In this document: positions 54,530-62,886 of the stretch, in pieces
How the letters are laid out: each line of letters begins with the position of its first letter
How positions within the stretch are numbered: position 1 is the stretch's first letter
Source: Jejubacter sp036620675
Lineage (GTDB): Bacteria > Pseudomonadota > Gammaproteobacteria > Enterobacterales > Enterobacteriaceae
NCBI GenBank assembly: GCA_036620675.1
Contig: JAZHEE010000020.1
DNA length: 64,000 bases
Direction: 5' to 3' (one strand)
The notes under the pieces: model-generated
The model's input: the letters and a program-made list of their open reading frames with translations, nothing else
Databases searched by the model: none
What the model was told of the DNA's origin: nothing
Translations under genes and position numbers: made by a program

Positions 54530-55151
54530 CGCAAACAGACAGACATATGGCTTTCCGGCTGTTGAGGTATGCCATTGCTGCAATGCAGCGCCATCTGGAT
54601 GCCGGCCATGAGCGGTTACCGCTGGTGGTGCAGATACTGTTCTGCCATGGGCGCGCCACGCCCTGGCCCTATACGTTGAACTGGCTGGAGTTGTTTAACG
54701 AACCGGAGGTTGCACGCCAGCTATACAACGGAAGCTTCCCTCTGGTTGATGTGGGGGCGCTGGACGATGACGACATCATGAAGCACAAACGCATGGCGAT
54801 GCTGGAACTGCTGCTCAAGCACAGTCATATCCGGGATCTTATGGCTGTGATCGAACCGTTGGTCTGCCTGCTGGAGGAGGGATACACTACACAGGCGCGG
54901 TTAACAGCGTTGATGCACTGGATGTTGCATACTGCGAATACTGTTGAACCGGTAGCCTTTGTGAAGGAACTGGCGCACCGGACGCCACAACACAGGGAGG
55001 AGTTTATGACGATAGCGCAGGCACTGGAACAAGGACGCCTGGAGGCCATGCAGGATGTGGCCCGCAGTCTGTTAAAGATGGAGATGTCTTGGCGGAGATT
55101 GCCGAAGTTACCGGTTTGTCTGAACAGGCGTTGCGGCAGATTCGCCAGTAA
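54530..55151 (+). pseudogene. Rpn-family recombination-promoting nuclease/putative transposase, truncated
   Basis: The frame MAFRLLRYAIAAMQRHLDAGHERLPLVVQILFCHG is the middle of an Rpn/YhgA-like PD-(D/E)XK protein, followed by the typical MAMLELLLKH, EEFMTIAQALEQGR and C-terminal helix. About the first 90 residues, including the start of the nuclease domain, are missing. Near 55072-55077 a base is lost: the shifted frame restores DGDVLAEIAEVTGLSEQALRQIRQ and a stop at 55151. The gene is therefore broken at both ends. Confidence 0.8.
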
Positions 55152-55156
55152 AGATT

Positions 55157-55178
55157 GCAGACCCCGTCCGGGGTCTGC
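55157..55178. terminator. Hairpin between the rpn remnant and hutU
   Basis: A perfect GCAGACCCC/GGGGTCTGC stem with a four-base loop lies 13 bases beyond the hutU stop. T runs are short on both sides. Confidence 0.6.
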
Positions 55179-55190
55179 TTCCATCAGGCG

Positions 55191-56882
55191 TTATTGCCGG
55201 TTCACCATCGGCAAGTCCAGATGGTGACGCTGAGCGCAGTCGACGGCGATATCGTATCCCGCGTCGGCGTGGCGCATTACCCCGGTAGCGGGATCGTTCC
55301 ACAGTACCCTGGACAGCCGGGCATCCGCGGCATCGCTGCCGTCGCAGACGATAACCACCCCGGCATGCTGCGAGAAGCCCATCCCAACGCCGCCGCCGTG
55401 GTGCAGGCTGACCCAGGTGGCGCCACCTGCGGTGTTAAGCAGCGCGTTCAGCAGCGGCCAGTCGGACACGGCGTCGGAGCCGTCTTTCATCGCTTCGGTT
55501 TCCCGGTTTGGCGAGGCCACGGAGCCGCAGTCGAGATGGTCGCGGCCAATCACTACCGGCGCCTTCAGCTCGCCGTTGCGCACCATCTCGTTAAAGGCCA
55601 GCCCCGCCAGGTGTCGTTCCCCCAGCCCCAGCCAGCAAATCCTGGCCGGCAGTCCCTGGAAGGCGATACGTTCTCTGGCCATATCCAGCCAGCGGTGCAG
55701 ATTGCGGTTGTCCGGGAACAGTTCTTTTAACTTTGCATCGGTTTTGTAGATATCTTCAGGGTCGCCAGAAAGCGCGACCCAGCGGAATGGCCCTTTGCCT
55801 TCGCAGAATAGCGGACGGATGCAGGCAGGCACGAAACCGGGGAAGTCAAAGGCGTTTGTTACCCCCTCTTCCAGCGCTACCTGGCGGATATTGTTGCCGT
55901 AGTCGATGGTGGGAATCCCCATATGGTGAAATGCCAGCATCGCCCGCACGTGTTCAGCCATCGATGCCCGGGCGGCAGCCTCGACCGCCGCAGGATCGGT
56001 GCGCTGTCGTTCACGCCACTGCGCTACGCTCCATCCCGCCGGCAGATAGCCGTTTAGCGGGTCGTGAGCCGAGGTCTGGTCGGTGACGATATCCGGCCTG
56101 GGCCCGCCGTTTTTCGCGCGTTCCACCAGTTGCGGCATAATTTCAGCAGCGTTACCCAGCAGCCCCACCGAGATAGCCTCGCCGGCCCGGGTGGCTTTGT
56201 CGATAAGCGCCAGGGCTTCGTCCAGAGTGTCGACCTTATGGTCAAGATAGCGGGTACGCAGCCGGAAATCGATGCGCGACTCCTGACATTCAATAGCCAG
56301 TACGCAGGCTCCCGCCAGTACCCCGGCCAGCGGCTGGGCGCCGCCCATGCCGCCCAGACCGGCGGTCAGGATCCAGCGTCCGGTCAAATCGCCGCCGTAG
56401 TGCTGGCGCCCGGCCTCGACAAAGGTTTCGAAGGTGCCCTGCACAATGCCCTGGGCGCCAATATAGATCCAGGAGCCCGCTGTCATCTGGCCATACATCA
56501 TCAGCCCGGCCCGATCGAGCTCGTGAAAGTGTTCCCAGGTGGCCCAGTGGGGAACCAGGTTGGAGTTGGCGAGAAGCACCCTGGGTGCGTCGGTGTGGGT
56601 ACGGAAAACCCCAACTGGCTTGCCGGACTGCACCAGCAGCGTTTCATCGGCTTTCAGGCGTCTTAGCGTCGCCAGAATCTGGTCAAAGCATTCCGGGTTG
56701 CGGGCTGCCTTGCCAATACCGCCGTACACCACCAGATCTTCCGGTCGTTCGGCCACATCGGGATCCAGGTTGTTCTGAATCATGCGGTATGCCGCCTCGA
56801 TCAGCCAGTTTTCACAGTGAAGTTCACCGCCGCGCGGCGCTCTGATTTCGCGATTCATCGTCAATTTCCGGGAGTCAGACAT
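55191..56882 (-). CDS. hutU: Urocanate hydratase
   Basis: Second step of histidine degradation: urocanate to imidazolonepropionate with NAD as electrophile. It has 563 residues. GGIGKAARNPECF, YIGAQGIVQGT, TAGLGGMGGAQPLAG, LDHKVDTLDEAL, the active-site Cys region FPGFVPACIRPLFCEGKGPF and LHHGGGVGMGFSQHAG are intact. It lies four bases after hutH, so the two form one operon reading leftward. Confidence 0.96.
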   Translation of the reverse strand: MSDSRKLTMNREIRAPRGGELHCENWLIEAAYRMIQNNLDPDVAERPEDLVVYGGIGKAARNPECFDQILATLRRLKADETLLVQSGKPVGVFRTHTDAPRVLLANSNLVPHWATWEHFHELDRAGLMMYGQMTAGSWIYIGAQGIVQGTFETFVEAGRQHYGGDLTGRWILTAGLGGMGGAQPLAGVLAGACVLAIECQESRIDFRLRTRYLDHKVDTLDEALALIDKATRAGEAISVGLLGNAAEIMPQLVERAKNGGPRPDIVTDQTSAHDPLNGYLPAGWSVAQWRERQRTDPAAVEAAARASMAEHVRAMLAFHHMGIPTIDYGNNIRQVALEEGVTNAFDFPGFVPACIRPLFCEGKGPFRWVALSGDPEDIYKTDAKLKELFPDNRNLHRWLDMARERIAFQGLPARICWLGLGERHLAGLAFNEMVRNGELKAPVVIGRDHLDCGSVASPNRETEAMKDGSDAVSDWPLLNALLNTAGGATWVSLHHGGGVGMGFSQHAGVVIVCDGSDAADARLSRVLWNDPATGVMRHADAGYDIAVDCAQRHHLDLPMVNRQ

Positions 56883-56886
56883 AGAG

Positions 56887-58428
56887 TTATCCTTCGGTTA
56901 CGGAGGGCAGAATGGCGGTAATTACCTCAGGCCAGGCGCTGCGGCTGGCCCACTGGCGCATCACATCGAGTTCCGGCGCCAGCAGGCGATCCTGCTCCAG
57001 GAAAGGCACATGATGGCGAATGGTGGCCAGCTCCGTTTCCAGTAGCGCCGAGCTCCGGAGCGGTCGGTGGAAATCGATGCCCTGGGCTGCGGCCATGGCT
57101 TCAATGCCAACCACCGCTGCGCTGTTGAAACACATTTCGCCCAGACGGCGTGCGGCCCAGGTCGCCATCGAGACGTGATCTTCCTGGTTGGCGGAGGTGG
57201 GAAGGCTGTCCACGCTGCCGGGATGAGCCAGTGATTTATTCTCGGAAGCCAGCGCCGCGGCGGTGACCTGGGCTATCATAAAACCGGAATTGACGCCGCC
57301 GTCGTTGACCAGAAACGGCGGCAGCCCGGAAAGCGCGCTGTCCAGCAGCAGCGCCAGGCGCCGTTCGGAGATAGCGCCGATCTCCGCAACCGCCAGCGCG
57401 ATAATGTCCGCGGCAAAGGCGACGGGCTCGGCGTGGAAGTTGCCGCCGGAGATCACATCGCCGTCATCGCTGAACACCAGCGGGTTATCTGAAGCAGCGT
57501 TCGCCTCGGTTTGCAGTACTCTGGCGGCGTGGCGCAGATTATCCAGACAGGCGCCCATCACCTGGGGGATGCAGCGAATGGAGTAGGGATCCTGAACCCG
57601 GCCGCAGTTGGCGTGGGAAGTAAGGATTGCGCTGCCGGTCAGTAACGAAGAAACCGCTTTCGCCACCGCTATCTGGCCGTGCTGGCCGCGGGCCTGGTGA
57701 ATGCGGGCGTCGAACGGGCGCACTGAGCCTTTGATCGCCTCCAGCGATAGCGCGCCGGAAACCAGCCCGGCGGCAAACAGGTTTTCGGCTTCGAACAGAC
57801 CGCGCAGAGCCAGCGCTGTTGAAACCTGGGTGCCGTTCAGCAACGCCAGACCCTCTTTGGGGCCGGGCTCTATCGGACTTAGCCCGACTCTGGCCAGCGC
57901 TTCCCGGGCAGGAACCATCCGCCCGTTATCCCGAACCTCGCCCAGCCCCAGCAGCATCAGCGACAGGTGAGCCAGCGGCGCCAGATCGCCGGAGGCGCCC
58001 ACCGATCCTTTCTCCGGAATGCAGGGCATGATGCCCGCGTTATACAGGGCAAGCAGCATTTCGATAAGCTCTGGACGTACGCCGGAGTGGCCCCGTGCCA
58101 GACTGATGATTTTGGTGGCCATTACCAGACGCGTTACGCTATCCGGCAACAGCGCCCCCAGCCCGACGCTGTGTGACAGGATCAGATTACGCTGCAATTC
58201 GGCCAGTCGCTCGTGAGGGATGGTGGTCTGGGCCAGTTTGCCAAAGCCGGTATTGATGCCGTAAACCACCCGCCCGGCATCGACAATCTCATCCACCGTA
58301 CGCCGTGCGGTATTCACGTTATGCCAGGCGCTATCGGCCAGGGTCAGCGTGACCTCGCCGTGGTAGATAGCTTTCAGGGTTGCCAGACTGACCTCTCCGG
58401 GCGTCAGGCAGCATTCGACAGATGACAT
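56887..58428 (-). CDS. hutH: Histidine ammonia-lyase
   Basis: First step of histidine degradation. It has 513 residues. The self-forming MIO cofactor comes from Ala-Ser-Gly in GSVGASGDLAPLAHLSL near residue 143; VYGINTGFGKLA near 55 and the NQEDHVSM and NCGRVQDPYS segments are conserved. The ATG at 58428 has AGGAG five bases upstream; a GTG two codons earlier overlaps that Shine-Dalgarno sequence and is rejected. Confidence 0.96.
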   Translation of the reverse strand: MSSVECCLTPGEVSLATLKAIYHGEVTLTLADSAWHNVNTARRTVDEIVDAGRVVYGINTGFGKLAQTTIPHERLAELQRNLILSHSVGLGALLPDSVTRLVMATKIISLARGHSGVRPELIEMLLALYNAGIMPCIPEKGSVGASGDLAPLAHLSLMLLGLGEVRDNGRMVPAREALARVGLSPIEPGPKEGLALLNGTQVSTALALRGLFEAENLFAAGLVSGALSLEAIKGSVRPFDARIHQARGQHGQIAVAKAVSSLLTGSAILTSHANCGRVQDPYSIRCIPQVMGACLDNLRHAARVLQTEANAASDNPLVFSDDGDVISGGNFHAEPVAFAADIIALAVAEIGAISERRLALLLDSALSGLPPFLVNDGGVNSGFMIAQVTAAALASENKSLAHPGSVDSLPTSANQEDHVSMATWAARRLGEMCFNSAAVVGIEAMAAAQGIDFHRPLRSSALLETELATIRHHVPFLEQDRLLAPELDVMRQWASRSAWPEVITAILPSVTEG

Positions 58429-58504
58429 AATCACTCCTGTTTCGAGACTAAGGCCCTGCCCTCCTGGGGGCGGTTATTTTTGAGTCAAGCATATTTGTAT
58501 TATC

Positions 58505-58516
58505 TTGTCTATACAA
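58505..58516. promoter_or_regulatory. HutC operator at the hutHU promoter
   Basis: TTGTCTATACAA is a near-perfect 12-base palindrome of the HutC type, 77 bases before the hutH start. Two related sites flank the other hut promoters. Confidence 0.75.
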
Positions 58517-58612
58517 CCAGGCGCGAGCGGGATCACACGGAGAGATTCTGCCGTGAAAAAGGGGCTATCGGCGGGGAAATGTCGGTAAGATTCACCTGCG
58601 CAGAAGCATCAG

Positions 58613-58624
58613 ATGTCTATACAT
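58613..58624. promoter_or_regulatory. HutC operator at the hutC promoter
   Basis: ATGTCTATACAT shares the TGTCTATACA core with the hutH site and lies 52 bases before the hutC start. This suggests autoregulation. Confidence 0.65.
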
Positions 58625-58675
58625 CCTGGCGGGCAGCCAGTACACTGGCATTATATTCTGCATCAGGGTAAGCCA

Positions 58676-59431
58676 ATGACCAGCCAGTCCGCCGTTTCTC
58701 AGTTAGCCAGCGCTATGGGCCAGCAGCCCGCGCCTATCTACCTGCGGGTTAAGCAGGCGATTATTACCCAGATTCGCGCCGGCCACTGGCAGCCTCATCA
58801 GCGTATCCCTTCGGAAAGCGAGCTGGTCAACGAGCTGGGGGTCAGCCGTATGACCATTAATCGCGCCTTGCGTGAGCTGACCAGCGAAGGCTATCTGGTG
58901 CGTATGCAGGGCGTGGGTACCTTTGTGGCGGAAAGCAAAGGCTATACGGCGATGCTGGAAGTACACAATATTGCTGAAGAGATAGCCCTGCGCGGTCATG
59001 AGCACACCAGCCGGTTACTGACGCTGGAAGAAGTACAGGCGGACGGCGAGCGGCTGACCATGCCGGGCGTCGCGCCGGGCCAGCCCCTGTTTCACTCGCA
59101 GATTGTGCACTATGAAGATGGCATTCCGGTTCAGCTGGAGGATCGGTTGGTCAATCCTGTTATGGCGCCCGACTACCTGAAGCAGGATTACCAGGCCATC
59201 ACGCCTTATACCTACCTGATGCAGGTGGCGCCACTTTCCGCCGGGGAACATGTGGTGGAAGCGGTGATGCCCGATGCCTTCCAGCAGAAGACGCTGATGA
59301 TTGATGCCCGGGAACCCTGCCTGCTGGTACGCCGCCAGACATGGAGCGGCAACCATGCGGTGACCGGCGCTCGCCTGCTCTATCCCGGCACCCGCTATAA
59401 GCTGTTGGGCAAATTTCGCGACCATAACTGA
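58676..59431 (+). CDS. hutC: Histidine utilization repressor HutC (GntR family)
   Basis: A 251-residue GntR/HutC regulator: winged helix-turn-helix with RIPSESELVNELGVSRMTINRALRELTSEGYLVRMQGVGTFVA, then a UTRA ligand domain with VQLEDRLVNP and ARLLYPGTRYKLLGKF. Urocanate is the known inducer in this family. The start at MTSQSAVSQ is chosen; an ATG 21 codons upstream overlaps an operator. It is tail-to-tail with hutF with no spacer. Confidence 0.93.
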   Translation: MTSQSAVSQLASAMGQQPAPIYLRVKQAIITQIRAGHWQPHQRIPSESELVNELGVSRMTINRALRELTSEGYLVRMQGVGTFVAESKGYTAMLEVHNIAEEIALRGHEHTSRLLTLEEVQADGERLTMPGVAPGQPLFHSQIVHYEDGIPVQLEDRLVNPVMAPDYLKQDYQAITPYTYLMQVAPLSAGEHVVEAVMPDAFQQKTLMIDAREPCLLVRRQTWSGNHAVTGARLLYPGTRYKLLGKFRDHN

Positions 59432-60790
59432 CTAAACGCTTAACTCCTTCATCACCCGGGTAAAGTCGCGGGCCGCCTGTGCTTCCTGCGGATGCGCGCC
59501 ATCATGAATCACGGGCCTGCCGGCGACCCAGACGTGGCGGATGGCGGTGAGATCGCCCGCGAACAGCCAGCGGTTCACGACATGCGCTTCGGGGCAGGCG
59601 CCCAGCCAGGCGGCGTTGTCCAGTAGCAGCCAGTCGGCGCGCAAACCTGGCGCCAGAGCGCCGCTGTGAATGCCGCAGGCCCGGGCGCCGCCCGCCGCCG
59701 CCTGAGACAGCAGCAGATTCCCGACCATGGGGTGCGTCCGGGTCGCCAGTCGGTTTCGCTGCCTGTCGCGCAGGCGCTGGCCGTATTCCAGCCAGCGCAA
59801 CTCTTCCAGCACGCTTAGTGATACGTGGCTATCCGAACCAATGCCCCAGCGACCACCACAGCGCAGGTAGTCGGTAGCGGGAAACAGGCCGTCTCCCAGG
59901 CTGGCTTCGGTGGTGGGGCATAGCCCTGCCACCGCGCCGCTACGCGCCAGGGCTTCGGTTTCCTGACGGGTCATATGGGTGGCATGCACCAGGCACCAGC
60001 GTTCATCCACCGGCGCATGATCCAGCAGCCAGGCCACCGGTGTCTGACCCGACCAGGCCTGGCAGGCCCGCACCTCTTTTTCCTGCTCCGCGATATGAAT
60101 ATGCACCGGAAGAGCTGCCCCTACACTGCGCAGTACCTCATCGATCTGCCGCTCGCTAACGGCGCGTAGCGAATGAAAGCAGACGCCGTGATTGATGAGC
60201 CGCTCATCGCGGATGGCCGATGTCAGCCGGGAGTGAAGTTGCAGATAGTCGTCGGTCGAGTGAATAAAACGGCGCTGACCCGCTTCCGGCGGCTGTTCGC
60301 CAAAGCCGGACCAGCTGTAAAGCGCGGGCAGTAGCGTTATCCCTATCCCGCTTTCCTTTGCAGCCAGAATAAGCTGGTGCAGCATATCGTCGCGGGTATA
60401 GCGGGTACCGTCCGGCGCGTGGTGCAGATAGTGGAATTCAGCGACCTGGGTATAGCCCCCTTTCAGCATCGTAATATAAAGATAGCGTGCGATGACGCCT
60501 ACCTGTTCCGGCGTCATGGCGCTGAGCAACTGATACATCCGGTCGCGCCAGGTCCAGAAGCTGTCGCTGTCGTCGGCGGCGGCTTCGGTCAGGCCGGCCA
60601 TTGCCCGCTGGAAGGCGTGAGAGTGCAGGTTGGCGAGGCCGGGAATCATGACGCCCGGAAGCCGGATGGCTCCCTGCGGACTGGCGTCAGGGGTAACGGT
60701 TTCGATATAGCCATCGTGATTAACCTCAATCGCTACGTCGTTGTCTAACCGGTCGCCCAGAAGGGCGCGCTCCACAAAATATCGGGTCAT
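59432..60790 (-). CDS. hutF: Formimidoylglutamate deiminase
   Basis: A 452-residue amidohydrolase that hydrolyses formiminoglutamate to formylglutamate and ammonia. Metal ligands are in LANLHSHAFQRA, HIHIAEQ, HATHMT and GSDSHVSLSVLEELR. It belongs to the five-step pathway best known in Pseudomonas. GAGGATC seven bases before the ATG sets the start. It is divergent from hutI across a HutC operator. Confidence 0.94.
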   Translation of the reverse strand: MTRYFVERALLGDRLDNDVAIEVNHDGYIETVTPDASPQGAIRLPGVMIPGLANLHSHAFQRAMAGLTEAAADDSDSFWTWRDRMYQLLSAMTPEQVGVIARYLYITMLKGGYTQVAEFHYLHHAPDGTRYTRDDMLHQLILAAKESGIGITLLPALYSWSGFGEQPPEAGQRRFIHSTDDYLQLHSRLTSAIRDERLINHGVCFHSLRAVSERQIDEVLRSVGAALPVHIHIAEQEKEVRACQAWSGQTPVAWLLDHAPVDERWCLVHATHMTRQETEALARSGAVAGLCPTTEASLGDGLFPATDYLRCGGRWGIGSDSHVSLSVLEELRWLEYGQRLRDRQRNRLATRTHPMVGNLLLSQAAAGGARACGIHSGALAPGLRADWLLLDNAAWLGACPEAHVVNRWLFAGDLTAIRHVWVAGRPVIHDGAHPQEAQAARDFTRVMKELSV

Positions 60791-60811
60791 GGTTGATCCT
60801 CGCCGCCTTAG

Positions 60812-60823
60812 TTGTATATACAT
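60812..60823. promoter_or_regulatory. HutC operator in the hutF-hutI divergent promoter
   Basis: TTGTATATACAT, followed by a second overlapping TATACATA element, matches the HutC palindrome. It lies 22 bases before hutF and 42 bases before hutI, so one protein could repress both. Confidence 0.7.
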
Positions 60824-60864
60824 ATACATACACTATGGCGCACTGTAAATCATCGAGAGGCGAT

Positions 60865-62097
60865 ATGGCGGCACAATTCAATGAAGTCGGCAATGAGTGT
60901 GATTCGCTCTGGAGCGGCGCGGACCTGGTCACCATGCGCGACGGCGCCTGGAATATCATTCGTGATGGTTTTATCGCCGTGACGCAAGGAAAGATAGTCG
61001 CGATCGGCCCGGAACAGGAGGCGTCCCGGTTTAACCCGTCCTGTCGTCACCGTTTTACAGGAGGTATTGTGACGCCCGGTTTTATCGACTGCCATACCCA
61101 TCTGATATTTGGCGGCGACCGCAGTACCGAATTCGAACAGCGGCTTAACGGCGTGAGCTATGCCGATATCGCGGCCCGTGGCGGCGGTATTCTTTCCACG
61201 GTACGTGCCACCCGGGAAGCCAGTCTGGAAACTCTGGTTGAACTGGCCCGGGAGCGGCTGGCGCTACTGATGGCGGACGGCGTTACTACGGTGGAGGTCA
61301 AGTCCGGATACGGCCTGGATAAACCGACTGAACTGCGTATGTTGCAGGCTGCGCGTCGTCTGGGGGAACGGATGCCGGTAGAGGTGGTGACCACCTGTCT
61401 GGCGGCCCATGCGGTGCCACCGGAGTATCGCGACCATCCCGATGGCTGGATCCAGGTGGTGTGCGATGAACTGCTGCCGGAAGTTCACGCCGCCGGTCTG
61501 GCCGATGCGGTGGACGCTTTCTGCGAACATCTGGCCTTTTCCCCCGCTCAGGTGGAGCGGGTGTTCGATGCGGCCCGCAAGCTGGGACTGCCGGTTAAGC
61601 TCCATGCTGAACAGCTCTCGGCGCTGGGCGGAGCGGGACTTGCGGCGCGCTATCAGGCGCTGTCCGCCGATCATCTGGAATATGCCACGGATGAAGATAT
61701 TCGCGCGATGGCGGAGCATGGCACCGTGGCGGTACTGCTGCCCGGCGCTTTTTATCTGATGCGTGAAACGCAGCATCCCCCGGTGGCGGGCTTCCGGCAG
61801 CATAAGGTGCCGATGGCGCTGGCAAGCGATCTTAACCCCGGCACCTCCCCGGCGCTGTCGCTGCGGCTGATGCTCAATATGGGCTGTACCCTGTTTGGGC
61901 TGACGCCGGAAGAGGCGGTGGCTGGCGTTACCCTTAATGCCGCCAGGGCGCTCGGCCTGCAGGACAGCCACGGTACCCTTGAACCGGGGAAGGTGGCGGA
62001 TTTTGTGCACTGGAATATCACTGAGCCCGCCGGGCTGGTGTACTGGCTCGGCGGCACCCTGCCGTGCGAGGTGGTCTACAGAGGAGAACTGCGATGA
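60865..62097 (+). CDS. hutI: Imidazolonepropionase
   Basis: Third step: 4-imidazolone-5-propionate to formiminoglutamate. It has 410 residues. Metal-ligand HTH is in VTPGFIDCHTHLIFGGDRS; RGGGILSTVRATREAS, VEVKSGYGLD, KLHAEQLS and ASDLNPGTSP are typical. AGAGG five bases upstream sets the start. The stop overlaps the hutG start. Confidence 0.95.
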   Translation: MAAQFNEVGNECDSLWSGADLVTMRDGAWNIIRDGFIAVTQGKIVAIGPEQEASRFNPSCRHRFTGGIVTPGFIDCHTHLIFGGDRSTEFEQRLNGVSYADIAARGGGILSTVRATREASLETLVELARERLALLMADGVTTVEVKSGYGLDKPTELRMLQAARRLGERMPVEVVTTCLAAHAVPPEYRDHPDGWIQVVCDELLPEVHAAGLADAVDAFCEHLAFSPAQVERVFDAARKLGLPVKLHAEQLSALGGAGLAARYQALSADHLEYATDEDIRAMAEHGTVAVLLPGAFYLMRETQHPPVAGFRQHKVPMALASDLNPGTSPALSLRLMLNMGCTLFGLTPEEAVAGVTLNAARALGLQDSHGTLEPGKVADFVHWNITEPAGLVYWLGGTLPCEVVYRGELR

Positions 62098-62882
62098 TGG
62101 CGTACGATTTTCACCAGGGAAGCGCGCCGCTGCTGGTCAGCATTCCCCATGCCGGTACCCGACTGACGCCGGAAGCAGAGCAGGGGCTTAGCCCCGAAGC
62201 GCTGCCCCTGCCGGATACCGACTGGCATATCCCTGAACTCTATGACTTTGCCGCCGGGCTGGGGGCCAGCATTATTCGCGGCCGCTATTCGCGCTTTGTG
62301 GTCGATCTTAACCGGGCGCCGGATGACACGCCGCTCTATGCCACCGCCACCACCGGGTTGTTTCCGCAGACGCTGTTCGACGGCACGCCCGCCTGGCGCC
62401 CGGGAAAGGAGCCGGATACCGACTGTCGTCAGCGCTGGCTGGCGGAGATCTGGCAGCCTTATCACCAGCAGCTCCAGGCGGAGCTGGCGCGCATTAAACA
62501 GCGGCATGGCTACGTGGTGCTCTATGATGCCCATTCTATCGCTTCGGTGATTCCGCGGCTGTTTGATGGAAAGTTACCTGATATCAATCTGGGCACCAAC
62601 GATGGTAAGAGCTGCCCGCCCGCCATGGCGCAGGCGCTGGTGGAACTCTGCAACCGGTATCCGCAGTACCGCACTGTACTCAATGGTCGCTTTAAGGGCG
62701 GCTATATCACTCGCCAGTACGGCTCCCCAGCCCACCGTCAGTATGCGGTTCAGGTCGAACTGGCCCAGTGCAACTATATGCGTGAAAGCGCCCCGTTCGA
62801 TATGAACGATGAGAGGGCTAATGCGCTAAAACCGTTGCTCAGGGCCTTTCTGGACAGGCTGGCAAATGGTGGCGATTTCTAA
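62094..62882 (+). CDS. hutG: N-formylglutamate deformylase
   Basis: A 262-residue N-formylglutamate amidohydrolase (Pseudomonas-type HutG), giving glutamate and formate. LLVSIPHAGTRLTPEA, VVDLNRAPDDTPLY, YDAHSIASVIPRLFDG and NGRFKGGYITRQYG are the family motifs. It is unrelated to the arginase-fold formimidoylglutamase of Klebsiella and Salmonella. Two ATG codons are adjacent at 62094 and 62097; GAGGAG lies upstream. It is the last gene of hutIG. Confidence 0.94.
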   Translation: MMAYDFHQGSAPLLVSIPHAGTRLTPEAEQGLSPEALPLPDTDWHIPELYDFAAGLGASIIRGRYSRFVVDLNRAPDDTPLYATATTGLFPQTLFDGTPAWRPGKEPDTDCRQRWLAEIWQPYHQQLQAELARIKQRHGYVVLYDAHSIASVIPRLFDGKLPDINLGTNDGKSCPPAMAQALVELCNRYPQYRTVLNGRFKGGYITRQYGSPAHRQYAVQVELAQCNYMRESAPFDMNDERANALKPLLRAFLDRLANGGDF

Positions 62883-62886
62883 AACG

